Assembly: GCA_027492035.1 (NCBI GenBank) | Contig: JAOZFT010000004.1 | Coordinates: forward strand, 434,001 to 498,000 | DNA: 64,000 nt | Origin: Thermoproteota archaeon | Lineage (GTDB): Archaea > Korarchaeota > JAOZGF01 > JAOZFZ01 | Direction: 5' to 3' | In this document: positions 8,896 to 17,131 of the stretch, piece after piece | Position numbering within the stretch: the first letter of the stretch is position 1 | Layout: the number at the start of each line of letters is the position of its first letter | Notes under the pieces: model-generated | Told to the model about the DNA's origin: nothing | Databases searched by the model: none | The model's input: the letters and a program-made list of their open reading frames with translations, nothing else | Position numbers and translations under genes: made by a program

Positions 8896-10032
8896 TTGGA
8901 AAATATGTCAGAGGTTAAAAAAATGGCGGAAGCCGAAGTTACTTTAAGCGGTGAACTAAAAGGGAGAAAGGTATTCTTAGAAGGTCCAAAAAAGTCCATA
9001 CAAGAGTACATAAATAAAGGCTTTGGTTATTGGGAGGCTGACTCTGAAACTTTAGAGCTTCACCTCATAGAAGCCCTTTATCTCCTAGAAAAAAATAAGA
9101 TAAATCTTTATAAAGGGGAAAAACAGTTGGAAAGGAGCGATTTACTTAATGAATTGAAGGAGAACGAAAATGATTTCTTAAGATACCTTGTTTACAAAGA
9201 TTTAAGGGATAGAGGGAGGATAGTAAAGATTGGACCCTTAGATTTCCTTAGGCTCTTTGTTGGCCAGTATAAACCTGAGGATTCTGTTTCAAGATATTTT
9301 ATTTTCGCTTTATCTGAAGAAAAGCCTATGCTGTTTCAAACACTTACGAAGTTAATAAACGAAAGCTCGAAACTTAGGAAAGAACTACTGTTAGCCATAG
9401 TCAACGATGAAGGAATAATCTCTTACTATGTTACACGGAAAATAGATATTTTATCAATTGATGTTCCACATTTAGATTTTGAAAATGTTGAAGCTTACCT
9501 GTACGGTGACCGTTTAGTCATTTGGAACATAGAAAAAGCCAGAGAACTGTATGAGAAAGGTTTTTTCGGGCATCCGATAGGGATAAGGAAACCTAAATCC
9601 TTTGAGTTTGAACAACCATCTCTCCTGTCTCTCTACGAAGCCCATTACTTGCTGAAAAAGAAAAAAATAAAAGTCATCGACCCAAAAAACGGTAAAGAAC
9701 TGGATCTGGAATCTTTCGTAGAGAAAGCTAAAAGTTTAAGGGAAAGGTTTGACATACGTTGTCAAGTATATGACTACTGGCGTGACAAGGGCTATGTGGT
9801 GAAAAGTGGTTCACTGTACGGTGTAGACTTTATAATCTATTTAAGAGGCCCTGGAATGGATGAACATTCAAAGTACATGAACCATGTTTATTCAGAAAGT
9901 TCAAGTTTCATACCCTTAGAAATTATTAGGGCGGGAAGAGTAGCTACTACTGTAAGGAAAAAACTAATCTTATCTTTATTAAACAAAAAGGGGGAGATAA
10001 ACTTTTACAAGTTTTCTTGGCATAAACCTTAA
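8896..10032 (+). CDS. endA: tRNA-splicing endonuclease, fused two-unit (alpha-2) type
   Basis: Cuts bulge-helix-bulge RNA to release introns. The 378 aa form two tandem units of about 188 aa. The C-terminal unit carries the catalytic triad: Tyr315 in DFIIYLRGPG, His324 in MDEHSKYMNHV, and Lys355 in TTVRKKL, with family-like spacing (9 and 31). In the N-terminal unit the equivalent stretch (GPLDFLRLFVGQYK to LRKELLLAIV) keeps the fold pattern but lacks Tyr and His, so it is probably structural. The start is TTG 8896; ATG 8905 or ATG 8923 are alternatives, and no clear ribosome site is seen. The gene is divergent from intron-bearing glyA. It is longer than the roughly 300-aa Archaeoglobus protein. 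Confidence 0.93.
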   Translation: MENMSEVKKMAEAEVTLSGELKGRKVFLEGPKKSIQEYINKGFGYWEADSETLELHLIEALYLLEKNKINLYKGEKQLERSDLLNELKENENDFLRYLVYKDLRDRGRIVKIGPLDFLRLFVGQYKPEDSVSRYFIFALSEEKPMLFQTLTKLINESSKLRKELLLAIVNDEGIISYYVTRKIDILSIDVPHLDFENVEAYLYGDRLVIWNIEKARELYEKGFFGHPIGIRKPKSFEFEQPSLLSLYEAHYLLKKKKIKVIDPKNGKELDLESFVEKAKSLRERFDIRCQVYDYWRDKGYVVKSGSLYGVDFIIYLRGPGMDEHSKYMNHVYSESSSFIPLEIIRAGRVATTVRKKLILSLLNKKGEINFYKFSWHKP

Positions 10033-10052
10033 AGAACGATTTCGGTGAGCAA

Positions 10053-11429
10053 TCAAATTTTCAAAAGTTTATCCTCGTATTTCTTTAGGTAGAGGGCTGC
10101 TTCACCTACGTCCATAAAAAGCTTATCCACTTCCTCTACGTCGTCAACCTCCACTTTTTCGCGTTTCCTTATCTTGGCTTTCTGACCAGCTAAGCTAAGA
10201 AGCTGTACGGCGTAACGTAGAGAAGAATTTGCGCCTATTTCAACCAATTTATTAAGGGCATCCTCTTCAATTTTCACTTTTTCCTCTTCAGCTCTAATTT
10301 TAAGTATCTCTTTTATTTCTTCCGGATTGTACTCTTTCGTGCCAATGATTACAGATCTATCAATTAGATCTAAAGGGAACCCTAACGGGCTTGCCACATC
10401 TGTGCCTCTTATTTTGGTTACTCCCCTGTTAGTTGCAAGAATTATTATAGGTACTAACTCGCTCTCCATCGACCTACTGAGGAAACTAAAGGCTTCAAGA
10501 TCCAGCAAATGGGAATCATCAATAAACAGAACTCCTGGGTGAATGAATGCCTTCCCTGAATCCACCCACTCTTTCACTTGTTTATCCACTTGCAGCCTTA
10601 TTTCAGGGTCTATTTCCTTCTTTTCAACTCCTCCGAAGAACAAAGACAGGATTCCCCCACCTGCTCTTTGTTTAGCCACAATATTGTCTAAATCGTTCAA
10701 AGTCATTGTGTAAACGAACTCTTTTTCTTTCAGTATTTCTCCTGCAGGTCTAGGCACTTTTACTTCAGTATCTACATCCAGCTTCTTTCCTCTCTCACTA
10801 TCGAGGGAAACACCTGCCTTTACTACCCTACCTGTCTCTGCGTCTATTTGAATAACATCCCCTTCAACTATCCCCTGTTGAATTATTTGTTCAGCTATGC
10901 TTGACCCTGCTTCTATTGTTTTTTCCTCCTCTAATGTTTTCAATTTGATTTTTACGCTATGAGGAACTTTTTGGTATGGATTGTAAGGGTGAGGCCTTGT
11001 CTCTATATCCACTGAAACAACTTCTCCTTCATATATCTTCCTCATTTCATGAATTTCGACTCCTATGCTTTTTCTTAAGGCTTCGATCAATATCTCTGTT
11101 TTCTTTCTTTCGCTACTATAAATTTCGCTTCCACTCATCTGGATAAAGGGTACATTTACTCCTAATTCTTTTGAAATTGCTATTGCGATTGCTGTTTTGC
11201 CTGTTCCTGGAGGACCTGCTAAAATTATTGTTTTCCCGCTTAACTTTCCCTCTTTGATCATGTTGACAATTATCCCTGCTGCTTCTCTAGCTTTCAACTG
11301 ACCAACCATGCCATCTTTCTTAAAAATAGCTTTTAAGTTTTCATCTAAACCTAGGCCTTTGATATGAGTGTGCGCACCAATTCTTTCAAATCCTCTTGAG
11401 GTTTCTTTTACCTCTTTTATTAAGGACAA
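10053..11429 (-). CDS. TIP49/RuvB-like AAA+ ATPase
   Basis: A 458-aa homologue of eukaryotic RuvBL1/2 (TIP49). It opens with GAHTHIKGLGLDE, then Walker A GPPGTGKT (72-79), an OB-fold insertion around residues 130-235, and Walker B reading LFIDDSHLLD (302-310). Sensor and arginine-finger regions follow (ATNRGVTKIRGT, LDLIDR). The usual Walker B is DE-V-H; here residues 304-305 are Asp-Asp and the next is Ser. Archaeal TIP49 proteins are thought to remodel nucleoprotein complexes, including box C/D RNP assembly, but the role is not settled. The start is TTG 11429 behind GAGGTGAT. Confidence 0.93.
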   Translation of the reverse strand: MSLIKEVKETSRGFERIGAHTHIKGLGLDENLKAIFKKDGMVGQLKAREAAGIIVNMIKEGKLSGKTIILAGPPGTGKTAIAIAISKELGVNVPFIQMSGSEIYSSERKKTEILIEALRKSIGVEIHEMRKIYEGEVVSVDIETRPHPYNPYQKVPHSVKIKLKTLEEEKTIEAGSSIAEQIIQQGIVEGDVIQIDAETGRVVKAGVSLDSERGKKLDVDTEVKVPRPAGEILKEKEFVYTMTLNDLDNIVAKQRAGGGILSLFFGGVEKKEIDPEIRLQVDKQVKEWVDSGKAFIHPGVLFIDDSHLLDLEAFSFLSRSMESELVPIIILATNRGVTKIRGTDVASPLGFPLDLIDRSVIIGTKEYNPEEIKEILKIRAEEEKVKIEEDALNKLVEIGANSSLRYAVQLLSLAGQKAKIRKREKVEVDDVEEVDKLFMDVGEAALYLKKYEDKLLKI

Positions 11430-11894
11430 AATCTATCACCTCAGTAGCCGACGATCATCACTTTTCAAAACTTTATTAAGGGGCATAATTTTTCAGGGGA
11501 AGATAAAAAGGTTTCTCAAAACTTAAACTTGGAGAAGCTGCTTTTAAGAGAAAAATTATCTACTTAAATTAAAAAATGATCAACGAAAAATTTAAATATT
11601 CTCTTTTGCTTCAGAAAGAACATCTTCTTTTGAGGGATGAAGAGTGAAAGGCGGTCGTCAAACAAATAATTAAAGCTTCGTGCGATAACTCTCTACCTTT
11701 ACTTGATAAATATAAGCAACTACAACTTATTTCTTCTTTCCTTCCCTATTCCCCTATTTCTTACTCCTTTAAACACTCTTTTATTTTGTATACCTATGTC
11801 TTCTTTTCATTTCTCCTTTCTAAGTTTCTTTATTTTCTTCAAACTTCACTCACATCCCAAACTACTTGAGTCATTTAGAAAGGTGCTTCATATA
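11430..11894. other. 465-bp intergenic region between TIP49 and ThrRS genes
   Basis: It holds the TIP49 promoter (TTAATAAAG read on minus near 11471-11480) and a strong TATA box for thrS at 11588-11600. The last 190 bases are strikingly pyrimidine-rich on the plus strand. That stretch stays open in frame with thrS back to 11703, but its translation is hydrophobic/low complexity and lacks family similarity. I see no RNA gene here that I can support. Confidence 0.5.
11588..11600 (+). promoter_or_regulatory. TATA box, probable thrS promoter
   Basis: AAATTTAAATATT is a good archaeal TATA box. Transcription would begin near 11620, leaving a leader of about 275 nt before the ThrRS start at 11895. 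That is unusually long for this window, where most leaders look short. Confidence 0.45.
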
Positions 11895-13802
11895 ATGGTG
11901 AAAATAAAACTGCCAAACGGGGAAATAGCTAAAGGAAAAATTGGAGAAAGGATAATTGATTTTTTACCAGGAAAAATAGGTTTAGTGGCTAAAATAAACG
12001 GTAAACTCTTCGATTTAACAAATAAAATTCCTGAAAGCTGTAAAGAAGTAGAAGTACTTGATTTTAATAATAGGGAAGGTAAAGCGACATATTGGCATAC
12101 AACCTCTCACATACTTGCACAGGCTGTTAAGGAACTATACCCTAAAGCATTACTTGGAATAGGTCCCTCAATTGAAACAGGATTCTATTACGACTTCGAC
12201 CTTGGAAGTAAGGTTTTCACTCCCCAAGACCTTGAAAAAATAGAACGTAAAATGAAAGAAATAGTTAATAAAGACATCCCCCTAATAAGGAAGGAAATAA
12301 GTAAATCTAAAGCCCTGAAACTTTTTAAGGAAAGGAGAGAGAAATACAAAATAGAATTGATTAAGGAGTTAAAGGAAGAAAGGATAACTGTTTACTGGCA
12401 AAATAACTTCGTTGATTTATGTAAAGGGCCTCATTTACCATCAACAGGCTACGTTAAACACTTAAAATTAATTAATTCCTCCTCCTCTTATTGGAAAGGG
12501 AATGAAAGAGGGCCTACCCTGCAAAGAATATACGGTGTATCCTTCCCTTCAAAAGAGCTTCTTGAACAATACCTCTACAAACTTGAGGAAGCGAAAAAAA
12601 GAGACCACAGAATCATAGGAACTAAACTTGATCTATTCTCTATCCATGAAGTTTTAGGAGCCGGGTTAATTTGTTGGCACCCGAAAGGGGCCATTATAAG
12701 AAGGGAAGTAGAGAACTTTTGGGTTAAAGAACATCTAAAAAGGGGGTATCAACTCGTATATACCCCTCATATAGCGAAATCGGAACTTTGGAAGACGTCA
12801 GGCCACATGAGTTACTATAAAGAATACATGTACACACTAGAAAAGGAAAACGAGGAATATGTCTTGAAACCAATGAACTGCCCATTTCATGTGTTAATCT
12901 ACAAATCTAAAACCAGAAGCTATAGAGACCTACCTATTAGATATTGTGAGTTAGGCACTGTGTACAGATATGAAAAGTCAGGGGTCCTACATGGCTTGTT
13001 AAGGGTAAGAGGCTTCACTCAGGATGATGCGCATATCTTTTGCACTCCAGACCAACTAAAAGAAGAAGTGATGGGGGTAATTGATTTGATGCAATTTATA
13101 TTACAGGGTTTGGGTTTTAAGGAATATAAGGTAACTTTATCTACAAGAGATCCAACCAAGCCTGAAAAATACATGGGATCGGATGAGGATTGGTTTAATG
13201 CCCAAAGAGCGCTGTCTGAAGCCTTGAAGAAGAAGGGATTAGAGTTCATGGAGGCACCTGGAGAAGCCGTGTTTTACGGCCCAAAAATAGATGTTAAATT
13301 GATTGATTCCTTGGGAAGAGAATGGCAAGGCCCCACTATACAGGTTGATTTCAATCTCCCCAAGAGGTTTGATGTAACATATGTTGGACCAGATGGGAAA
13401 GAACATCTTGCTGTCATGGTTCATAGAGCTTTACTTGGCTCCTTTGAAAGGTTCTTTGGACTATTAATAGAACATTATGCTGGAGATTTTCCGCTATGGC
13501 TTGCTCCAGTGCAAGTTAAGGTTATTCCCGTCAGTGACAAAAACTTGAATTATGCAAGAGAAGTTTACAGAACCCTTTATAATGAAGGGTTCCGTGTTGA
13601 ACTTGATGACAGAGCGGAAACGATGAATTACAAAGTAAGGGAAGCTGAAATGCAAAAAATAAGGTATATGGTAATAATTGGGGGAAAAGAAGAGAAAGGG
13701 AAAAACGTCTCAGTTAGGAAAAGAAAAGAGGGAAATATTGGCGTAATACCTCTAAATGCCTTCATAAAAATGTTAAAGAAAGAAATAACAGAGAAAATTT
13801 AG
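11895..13802 (+). CDS. thrS: Threonyl-tRNA synthetase, bacterial-type domain architecture
   Basis: Charges tRNA-Thr. ATG 11895 follows AGGTG (11881-11885) and begins the N-terminal TGS domain directly (VKIKLPNGE), giving 635 aa. The open frame continues upstream to 11703 but that part is low-complexity. The editing domain is the bacterial/eukaryotic N2 type, with HTTSH (residues 68-72) and CKGPH (176-180), not the D-aminoacyl-tRNA deacylase-like domain of most archaeal ThrRS. The catalytic core shows motif 2 (VYRYEKSGVLHGLLRVRGF) and the zinc-binding CPFH (MNCPFHVL). The C-terminus is the anticodon-binding domain. Acquisition from bacteria or an old alternative archaeal form are both possible. 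Confidence 0.95.
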   Translation: MVKIKLPNGEIAKGKIGERIIDFLPGKIGLVAKINGKLFDLTNKIPESCKEVEVLDFNNREGKATYWHTTSHILAQAVKELYPKALLGIGPSIETGFYYDFDLGSKVFTPQDLEKIERKMKEIVNKDIPLIRKEISKSKALKLFKERREKYKIELIKELKEERITVYWQNNFVDLCKGPHLPSTGYVKHLKLINSSSSYWKGNERGPTLQRIYGVSFPSKELLEQYLYKLEEAKKRDHRIIGTKLDLFSIHEVLGAGLICWHPKGAIIRREVENFWVKEHLKRGYQLVYTPHIAKSELWKTSGHMSYYKEYMYTLEKENEEYVLKPMNCPFHVLIYKSKTRSYRDLPIRYCELGTVYRYEKSGVLHGLLRVRGFTQDDAHIFCTPDQLKEEVMGVIDLMQFILQGLGFKEYKVTLSTRDPTKPEKYMGSDEDWFNAQRALSEALKKKGLEFMEAPGEAVFYGPKIDVKLIDSLGREWQGPTIQVDFNLPKRFDVTYVGPDGKEHLAVMVHRALLGSFERFFGLLIEHYAGDFPLWLAPVQVKVIPVSDKNLNYAREVYRTLYNEGFRVELDDRAETMNYKVREAEMQKIRYMVIIGGKEEKGKNVSVRKRKEGNIGVIPLNAFIKMLKKEITEKI

Positions 13803-13816
13803 CTTTCTTAAAGGAA

Positions 13817-13911
13817 TGGACCGGGTGGGATTTGAACCCACGACCTCCGCGAATCTGCTTTAAAGATTTAAATCGCCAACGCGGCGTTCATTCCAACTGA
13901 ACTACCGGCCC
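13817..13911 (-). tRNA. tRNA-Ala(GGC) with a 21-nt anticodon-loop intron
   Basis: On the minus strand the acceptor GGGCCGG pairs with CCGGTCC, including the alanine identity wobble pair G3-U70, and the discriminator is A. The D-arm GTTC/GAAC has GG in its loop. The anticodon stem is CCGCG/CGCGG, and the T-arm is GTGGG-TTCAAAT-CCCAC. The anticodon loop holds 28 nt instead of 7. With the intron at 37/38 the mature loop is UUGGCGU, anticodon GGC. CCA is not encoded. It lies 29 bp after the L37e stop on the same strand and may be cotranscribed with LSm and L37e. Confidence 0.94.
13853..13873 (-). other. Predicted tRNA-Ala intron (21 nt, position 37/38), relaxed BHB
   Basis: Read on minus, the intron runs from AUUUAA to GCAGAU. 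The inner helix UUUAA/UUAAA closes on loop AUCU. The 5' bulge is CG^A and the 3' bulge AU^U. The central helix pairs loop bases 32-35 (UUGG) with GCAG by three pairs (U-G, U-A, G-C) plus one G-G mismatch, so it is a relaxed motif. Boundaries are fixed mainly by restoring a 7-nt loop; G37 is less usual than A37. Confidence 0.72.
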
Positions 13912-13940
13912 TTCCACTATTCATATGCCCATTGTTACCT

Positions 13941-14129
13941 CTATTTCACTCTTACTTTATTAAATTTTTTGTTTTGCCAGTTGTATCTCCTAATTCTTTT
14001 TGATTTACCGAAACCGCATGCTGCACAGTACTTTCCCCTTACGTTGTAAGAGTGTCTTCCGCATCTTCTGCACCTTATGTGTGTTTTTCCTCTGGATCTT
14101 TTGCCCATTGACGGTGTTCCCTTACCCAT
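13941..14129 (-). CDS. rpl37e: Large ribosomal subunit protein eL37 (L37e)
   Basis: A 62-aa basic zinc-ribbon protein of the 50S subunit. Two CxxC pairs are visible ([10 protein letters not shown], then [11 protein letters not shown]), with the conserved [17 protein letters not shown]-terminus. The start ATG at 14129 overlaps the end of the LSm gene by 8 nt, the common archaeal LSm-L37e arrangement. Confidence 0.97.
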   Translation of the reverse strand: MGKGTPSMGKRSRGKTHIRCRRCGRHSYNVRGKYCAACGFGKSKRIRRYNWQNKKFNKVRVK

Positions 14130-14373
14130 ATTTCTTCACTTCCGCTGCAGGTGAAACTATAACTACTGTATCCCCCCTGACAATGATTCTCCCTAACTTC
14201 CTGGTTTTCTCCTCCATTATTTCATCTGATTCACTTAAAACAAGGTTCATGTGTGAATCGAAACTCTCTAACACTCCCCTTATTTCGGAGCCGTTTCTCA
14301 ATCTGATAAACACTACTCTCCCAACTGCTTTCGAAACATAATCTAAGGCTGTTTCTGTCTCGGTTTTCTCCAA
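14122..14373 (-). CDS. Sm-like RNA-binding protein (LSm, SmAP)
   Basis: An 83-aa Sm-fold protein that forms heptameric rings binding U-rich RNA. The Sm1 motif ([26 protein letters not shown]) ends in the RNA-contacting D-H-M-N residues. The Sm2 motif reads [16 protein letters not shown]. The start is TTG 14373 behind GGGGAG. It is coupled to L37e and possibly tRNA-Ala downstream. Confidence 0.95.
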   Translation of the reverse strand: MEKTETETALDYVSKAVGRVVFIRLRNGSEIRGVLESFDSHMNLVLSESDEIMEEKTRKLGRIIVRGDTVVIVSPAAEVKKYG

Positions 14374-14739
14374 TACTTCTCCCCTATCACTTTTCCATTT
14401 AAAACTTATAAAATTTGCGTTATTTTTTTAATTTAAGAAGGGCAGTTTTACTTTCCAATTTACTGCAATTAAAAATTTTTCTCCTTCAAACCCTTTGAAG
14501 GAGGCTGCGTGTTACTTTTAAAAATTTCTTTTTAAAAAGAAACCTTTTTTCTTTCTTGGAAAGTTTATCCCTCAAAATTTAAATAGGTTATCTGGAAAAA
14601 GTGGTTACTTTTTAAAAGTTAATTCTTCTATTTTAAAAGCAAGAGTTTATGGAAATCTTTAACTTAAAAAACTTTATGTGCATGAAGAAAATGGAAGGGT
14701 GAACGCCCTTTCCTTTTTTTGGTGGAAAGGTGAGGATTT
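14374..14739. other. 366-bp divergent intergenic region (LSm / SepF)
   Basis: Very AT-rich. It contains a 10-bp perfect hairpin at 14481-14503 and the 18-nt self-complementary run TTTCTTTTTAAAAAGAAA just beyond it. TATA-like AAAATTTAAATAGG lies near 14574-14587 toward SepF. A G-rich/C-rich imperfect stem (GGAAGGG...CCCTTTCC) ends in six or more T residues shortly before the SepF ribosome site. No supportable gene. Confidence 0.5.
14481..14503. repeat. Perfect intergenic inverted repeat (10-bp stem, 3-nt loop)
   Basis: CTCCTTCAAA and TTTGAAGGAG flank a CCC loop. It lies 108 bp upstream of the LSm start and about 240 bp upstream of SepF, directly after AAAAATTTTT. It could be a structured leader, a dyad operator, or the 3' end of a short transcript; nothing in the sequence decides. 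Confidence 0.5.
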
Positions 14740-15129
14740 TTGTCTTTTTTTAAAAAATTATTTGGGAGAAGAGAAAGTGAAGAAGAGGAAAAACCAAGTG
14801 AACTTTCCAGTTTAATGTTAGACACTGAACAAGTTTCAGACAGTGAAATATCTCTTCCAGAAATCCCTGTTGAAGGTGAAGAAGTAATCTATATTAAACC
14901 TTATCGTTTAAGGTCTTTAGAAGACGTTGACACCGTCATCAAAGAAGTTATGGAGGAAAACAATATAGTGATACTTGATGTGACAACTTTGTCAAGGGAC
15001 AGAGAAACTATAAGAAGAGTGATTGAGAGGTTAAGGGGGGCAGTGGCAACTAGAGGTGGAGACTTAGGCCGTATACCCAGCGAAAGATTGATTATAACAC
15101 CTAAATTCGTTAAAATTTGGAAAAAGTGA
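14740..15129 (+). CDS. sepF: SepF-like cell division protein
   Basis: A 129-aa protein. The N-terminus MSFFKKLFGRR is the amphipathic membrane-targeting helix of SepF. An acidic linker (residues 12-50) and the C-terminal SepF dimer domain follow (VIYIKPYRLRSLEDVDTVI, VILDVTTLSRD, GGDLGRI). In archaea SepF anchors FtsZ to the membrane, replacing FtsA; no ftsZ is in this window. The start is TTG 14740 behind AAGGTGAGG. Confidence 0.93.
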   Translation: MSFFKKLFGRRESEEEEKPSELSSLMLDTEQVSDSEISLPEIPVEGEEVIYIKPYRLRSLEDVDTVIKEVMEENNIVILDVTTLSRDRETIRRVIERLRGAVATRGGDLGRIPSERLIITPKFVKIWKK

Positions 15130-15168
15130 TAGTGAGGAGAGTTTCTTTCTTAGGTTTCCTCTTTTTCC

Positions 15169-17094
15169 TTAACACAACCTAACTCCTTCCAAATTAGTTG
15201 GTACTGTGGTTTCAATTTTTCTCATGGACCTTATGGCATGGGCTAACTCTTGAGATTTAGACTTCTCCCCATGCACTATTATTACTCTTGAAGGTTTAGG
15301 TTGTATTTTACCGGCATAAGATAAAAGCTGCATCCAGTCTGAATGTCCTGAAAAGCCTTCCACAGTGTAAACATCCATTTCTATTCTTATTATTTCTCCT
15401 CGTCCGTCGTTTGTCATGTAAACATTTCCTCCTTTACCTTGTCTCTGCACTTCCCTCCCTAATGTTCCATTTACTTGGTAACTGACAAAAATTATGCTGT
15501 TACGCTGGTCTGAAGCCATGTTTTTAAAGTATTCAACGGAAGGCCCTCCCGTGAGCATGCCTGAAGTAGCCAATATAATTGCTGAACCTTGCTGTAAAAT
15601 ATCTAATCTGGCCTCCCTACTCGAAATAGGTGTAAACAGTTCCGAAGTGAATGGATTCATTGATCTGTGAAGTATTTTATTCCTTAATGACTCCGACAAA
15701 AAGGAGGGATAAGTTGTATGAATGGCGTTTGCTTCAGCTATCATTCCGTCAACATAGACAGGTGCCTCAATCAATTTTTTCCTGTTGAAGTTTTTTTCAA
15801 GAATTAGAAGGATTTCTTGAGCTCTTCCTACACCTAGAACAGGTATCAAAACTGTTCCTTCCCTCCTCAAGGTTTTGTTAATGTATTCGATGAGTAATGC
15901 TTCAGATTTCTCCCTGGGGGGAAGAATATTTTTCACGGACCCGTAGGTTGATTCCATAATTAATGTTTCCAATCTTGGGAAACGGTATTCACTTCTTTCT
16001 AACAGGAGTGTCCTTTCAAACTTGAAGTCTCCAGTGTAAACGATATTATGCAGTCCCTCCCCAATATGGATATGGGTTATAGCTGAACCTAAAACATGTC
16101 CTGCATTGTAAAAAGTAATTTTCACTTCTGGTGAAATGTTAGTAACTGTTTCATATTCTAAGGGTATTGTGTGCAGAAGCTCCTCTTCTATGTCTTTAAA
16201 GGTGTAAATTAAAGGCCTTCCTTCTTTTCTGGCAACTTCTATATAATCCAGTTGTAGAAGCGCCATTAAATCTCTAGTTGGTTCTGTACAATAAACTGGT
16301 CCTCTGTAACCATACTTGAAAAGTAAAGGAACTGCTCCGCAATGGTCTAAATGTGCATGTGACACAACCACTGCATCTAACTCATCTATATCCAGCTCCG
16401 GTGCCCCTAAATAAGGAAGAAAATCCCTTTTTGAACCTAAGTTTATGCCACAGTCAAGTAAGATATTGCTTTCCTGCGTTTGAAGCAGGAAGCAGCTTCT
16501 ACCCACCTCTTTTGACCCGCCTAAACTTATCATCCTAACCCAGCTGTTCTTAAACACAGGTATCCTATGGATTCTACCTCCAGCCTTAGTGTAGAAACTT
16601 AGTCTTTGAGCAGAGTTGCCATAAACTATGTGCCTAACTGCGTGAATAATGCTTGATTTCACAATTTTTGATTCAACTGGTTTCCTTATTACTTTAGGTG
16701 TCCATAATGTCCTTTCTTTTATTTTTTGTAAGTTTTCTCCTTTTTGTCCAATGACAAGTCCAGGTTTTCCAGCTTCAATTATTACTTCCCCGAAAACAGA
16801 GTCGAAGTAGTACCTTTCGATATTAGCTTCTTTCTGGACAATTTTCTCTATTTCTCCTTTAGCTTTTTTAGGATCAAGCAGAAGGCTTCTCTCAAGTCTG
16901 ATGACTACTCTCTCCTTTAAAACCTTAGCTATTTCAGCAATGTAGTTGTCTGATTCTAAAAAGAAGGAGATATTGTCTGTATAAATCACGATGTAAGGGC
17001 CTTCATACCTTACTGAATTTATTTTAACAAAGTTTCCTGTTAAATCATAAATGACCCTACTTATTTTCTGCTGCAGCCCCTCTTCCTCCATCAT
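15169..17094 (-). CDS. fttA: KH-domain beta-CASP ribonuclease FttA (aCPSF1), transcription termination factor
   Basis: The archaeal CPSF73 homologue, shown in other archaea to cleave nascent RNA and terminate transcription. Two N-terminal KH-type domains come first, the second with GKPGLVIGQKGENLQKI. The metallo-beta-lactamase core has SHAHLDHCGAVP, followed by the beta-CASP domain and the closing histidine motifs (GFSGHSDW, VHGEKS). I prefer ATG 17094 after GGGG (641 aa, family-like length). An in-frame TTG at 17145 overlaps the proteasome gene. It is cotranscribed with psmB, whose stop lies 38 bp upstream of this start. Confidence 0.95.
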   Translation of the reverse strand: MMEEEGLQQKISRVIYDLTGNFVKINSVRYEGPYIVIYTDNISFFLESDNYIAEIAKVLKERVVIRLERSLLLDPKKAKGEIEKIVQKEANIERYYFDSVFGEVIIEAGKPGLVIGQKGENLQKIKERTLWTPKVIRKPVESKIVKSSIIHAVRHIVYGNSAQRLSFYTKAGGRIHRIPVFKNSWVRMISLGGSKEVGRSCFLLQTQESNILLDCGINLGSKRDFLPYLGAPELDIDELDAVVVSHAHLDHCGAVPLLFKYGYRGPVYCTEPTRDLMALLQLDYIEVARKEGRPLIYTFKDIEEELLHTIPLEYETVTNISPEVKITFYNAGHVLGSAITHIHIGEGLHNIVYTGDFKFERTLLLERSEYRFPRLETLIMESTYGSVKNILPPREKSEALLIEYINKTLRREGTVLIPVLGVGRAQEILLILEKNFNRKKLIEAPVYVDGMIAEANAIHTTYPSFLSESLRNKILHRSMNPFTSELFTPISSREARLDILQQGSAIILATSGMLTGGPSVEYFKNMASDQRNSIIFVSYQVNGTLGREVQRQGKGGNVYMTNDGRGEIIRIEMDVYTVEGFSGHSDWMQLLSYAGKIQPKPSRVIIVHGEKSKSQELAHAIRSMRKIETTVPTNLEGVRLC

Positions 17095-17131
17095 GTCCCC
17101 TTTTTCCTTGAAAATTTTTAAGTGTAAATTT

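Noticed and set aside
11441-11461. C box GTGATGA and CTGA on the minus strand upstream of TIP49, like a box C/D guide RNA
   Set aside because: Only one C/D' half is present, the guide is 10 nt, there is no matching second D box, and the likely promoter places it at or before the transcription start.
11703-11894. 64-residue N-terminal extension of ThrRS
   Set aside because: Pyrimidine-rich, hydrophobic low complexity, no ribosome site at 11703, while AGGTG precedes ATG 11895, where the TGS domain begins.
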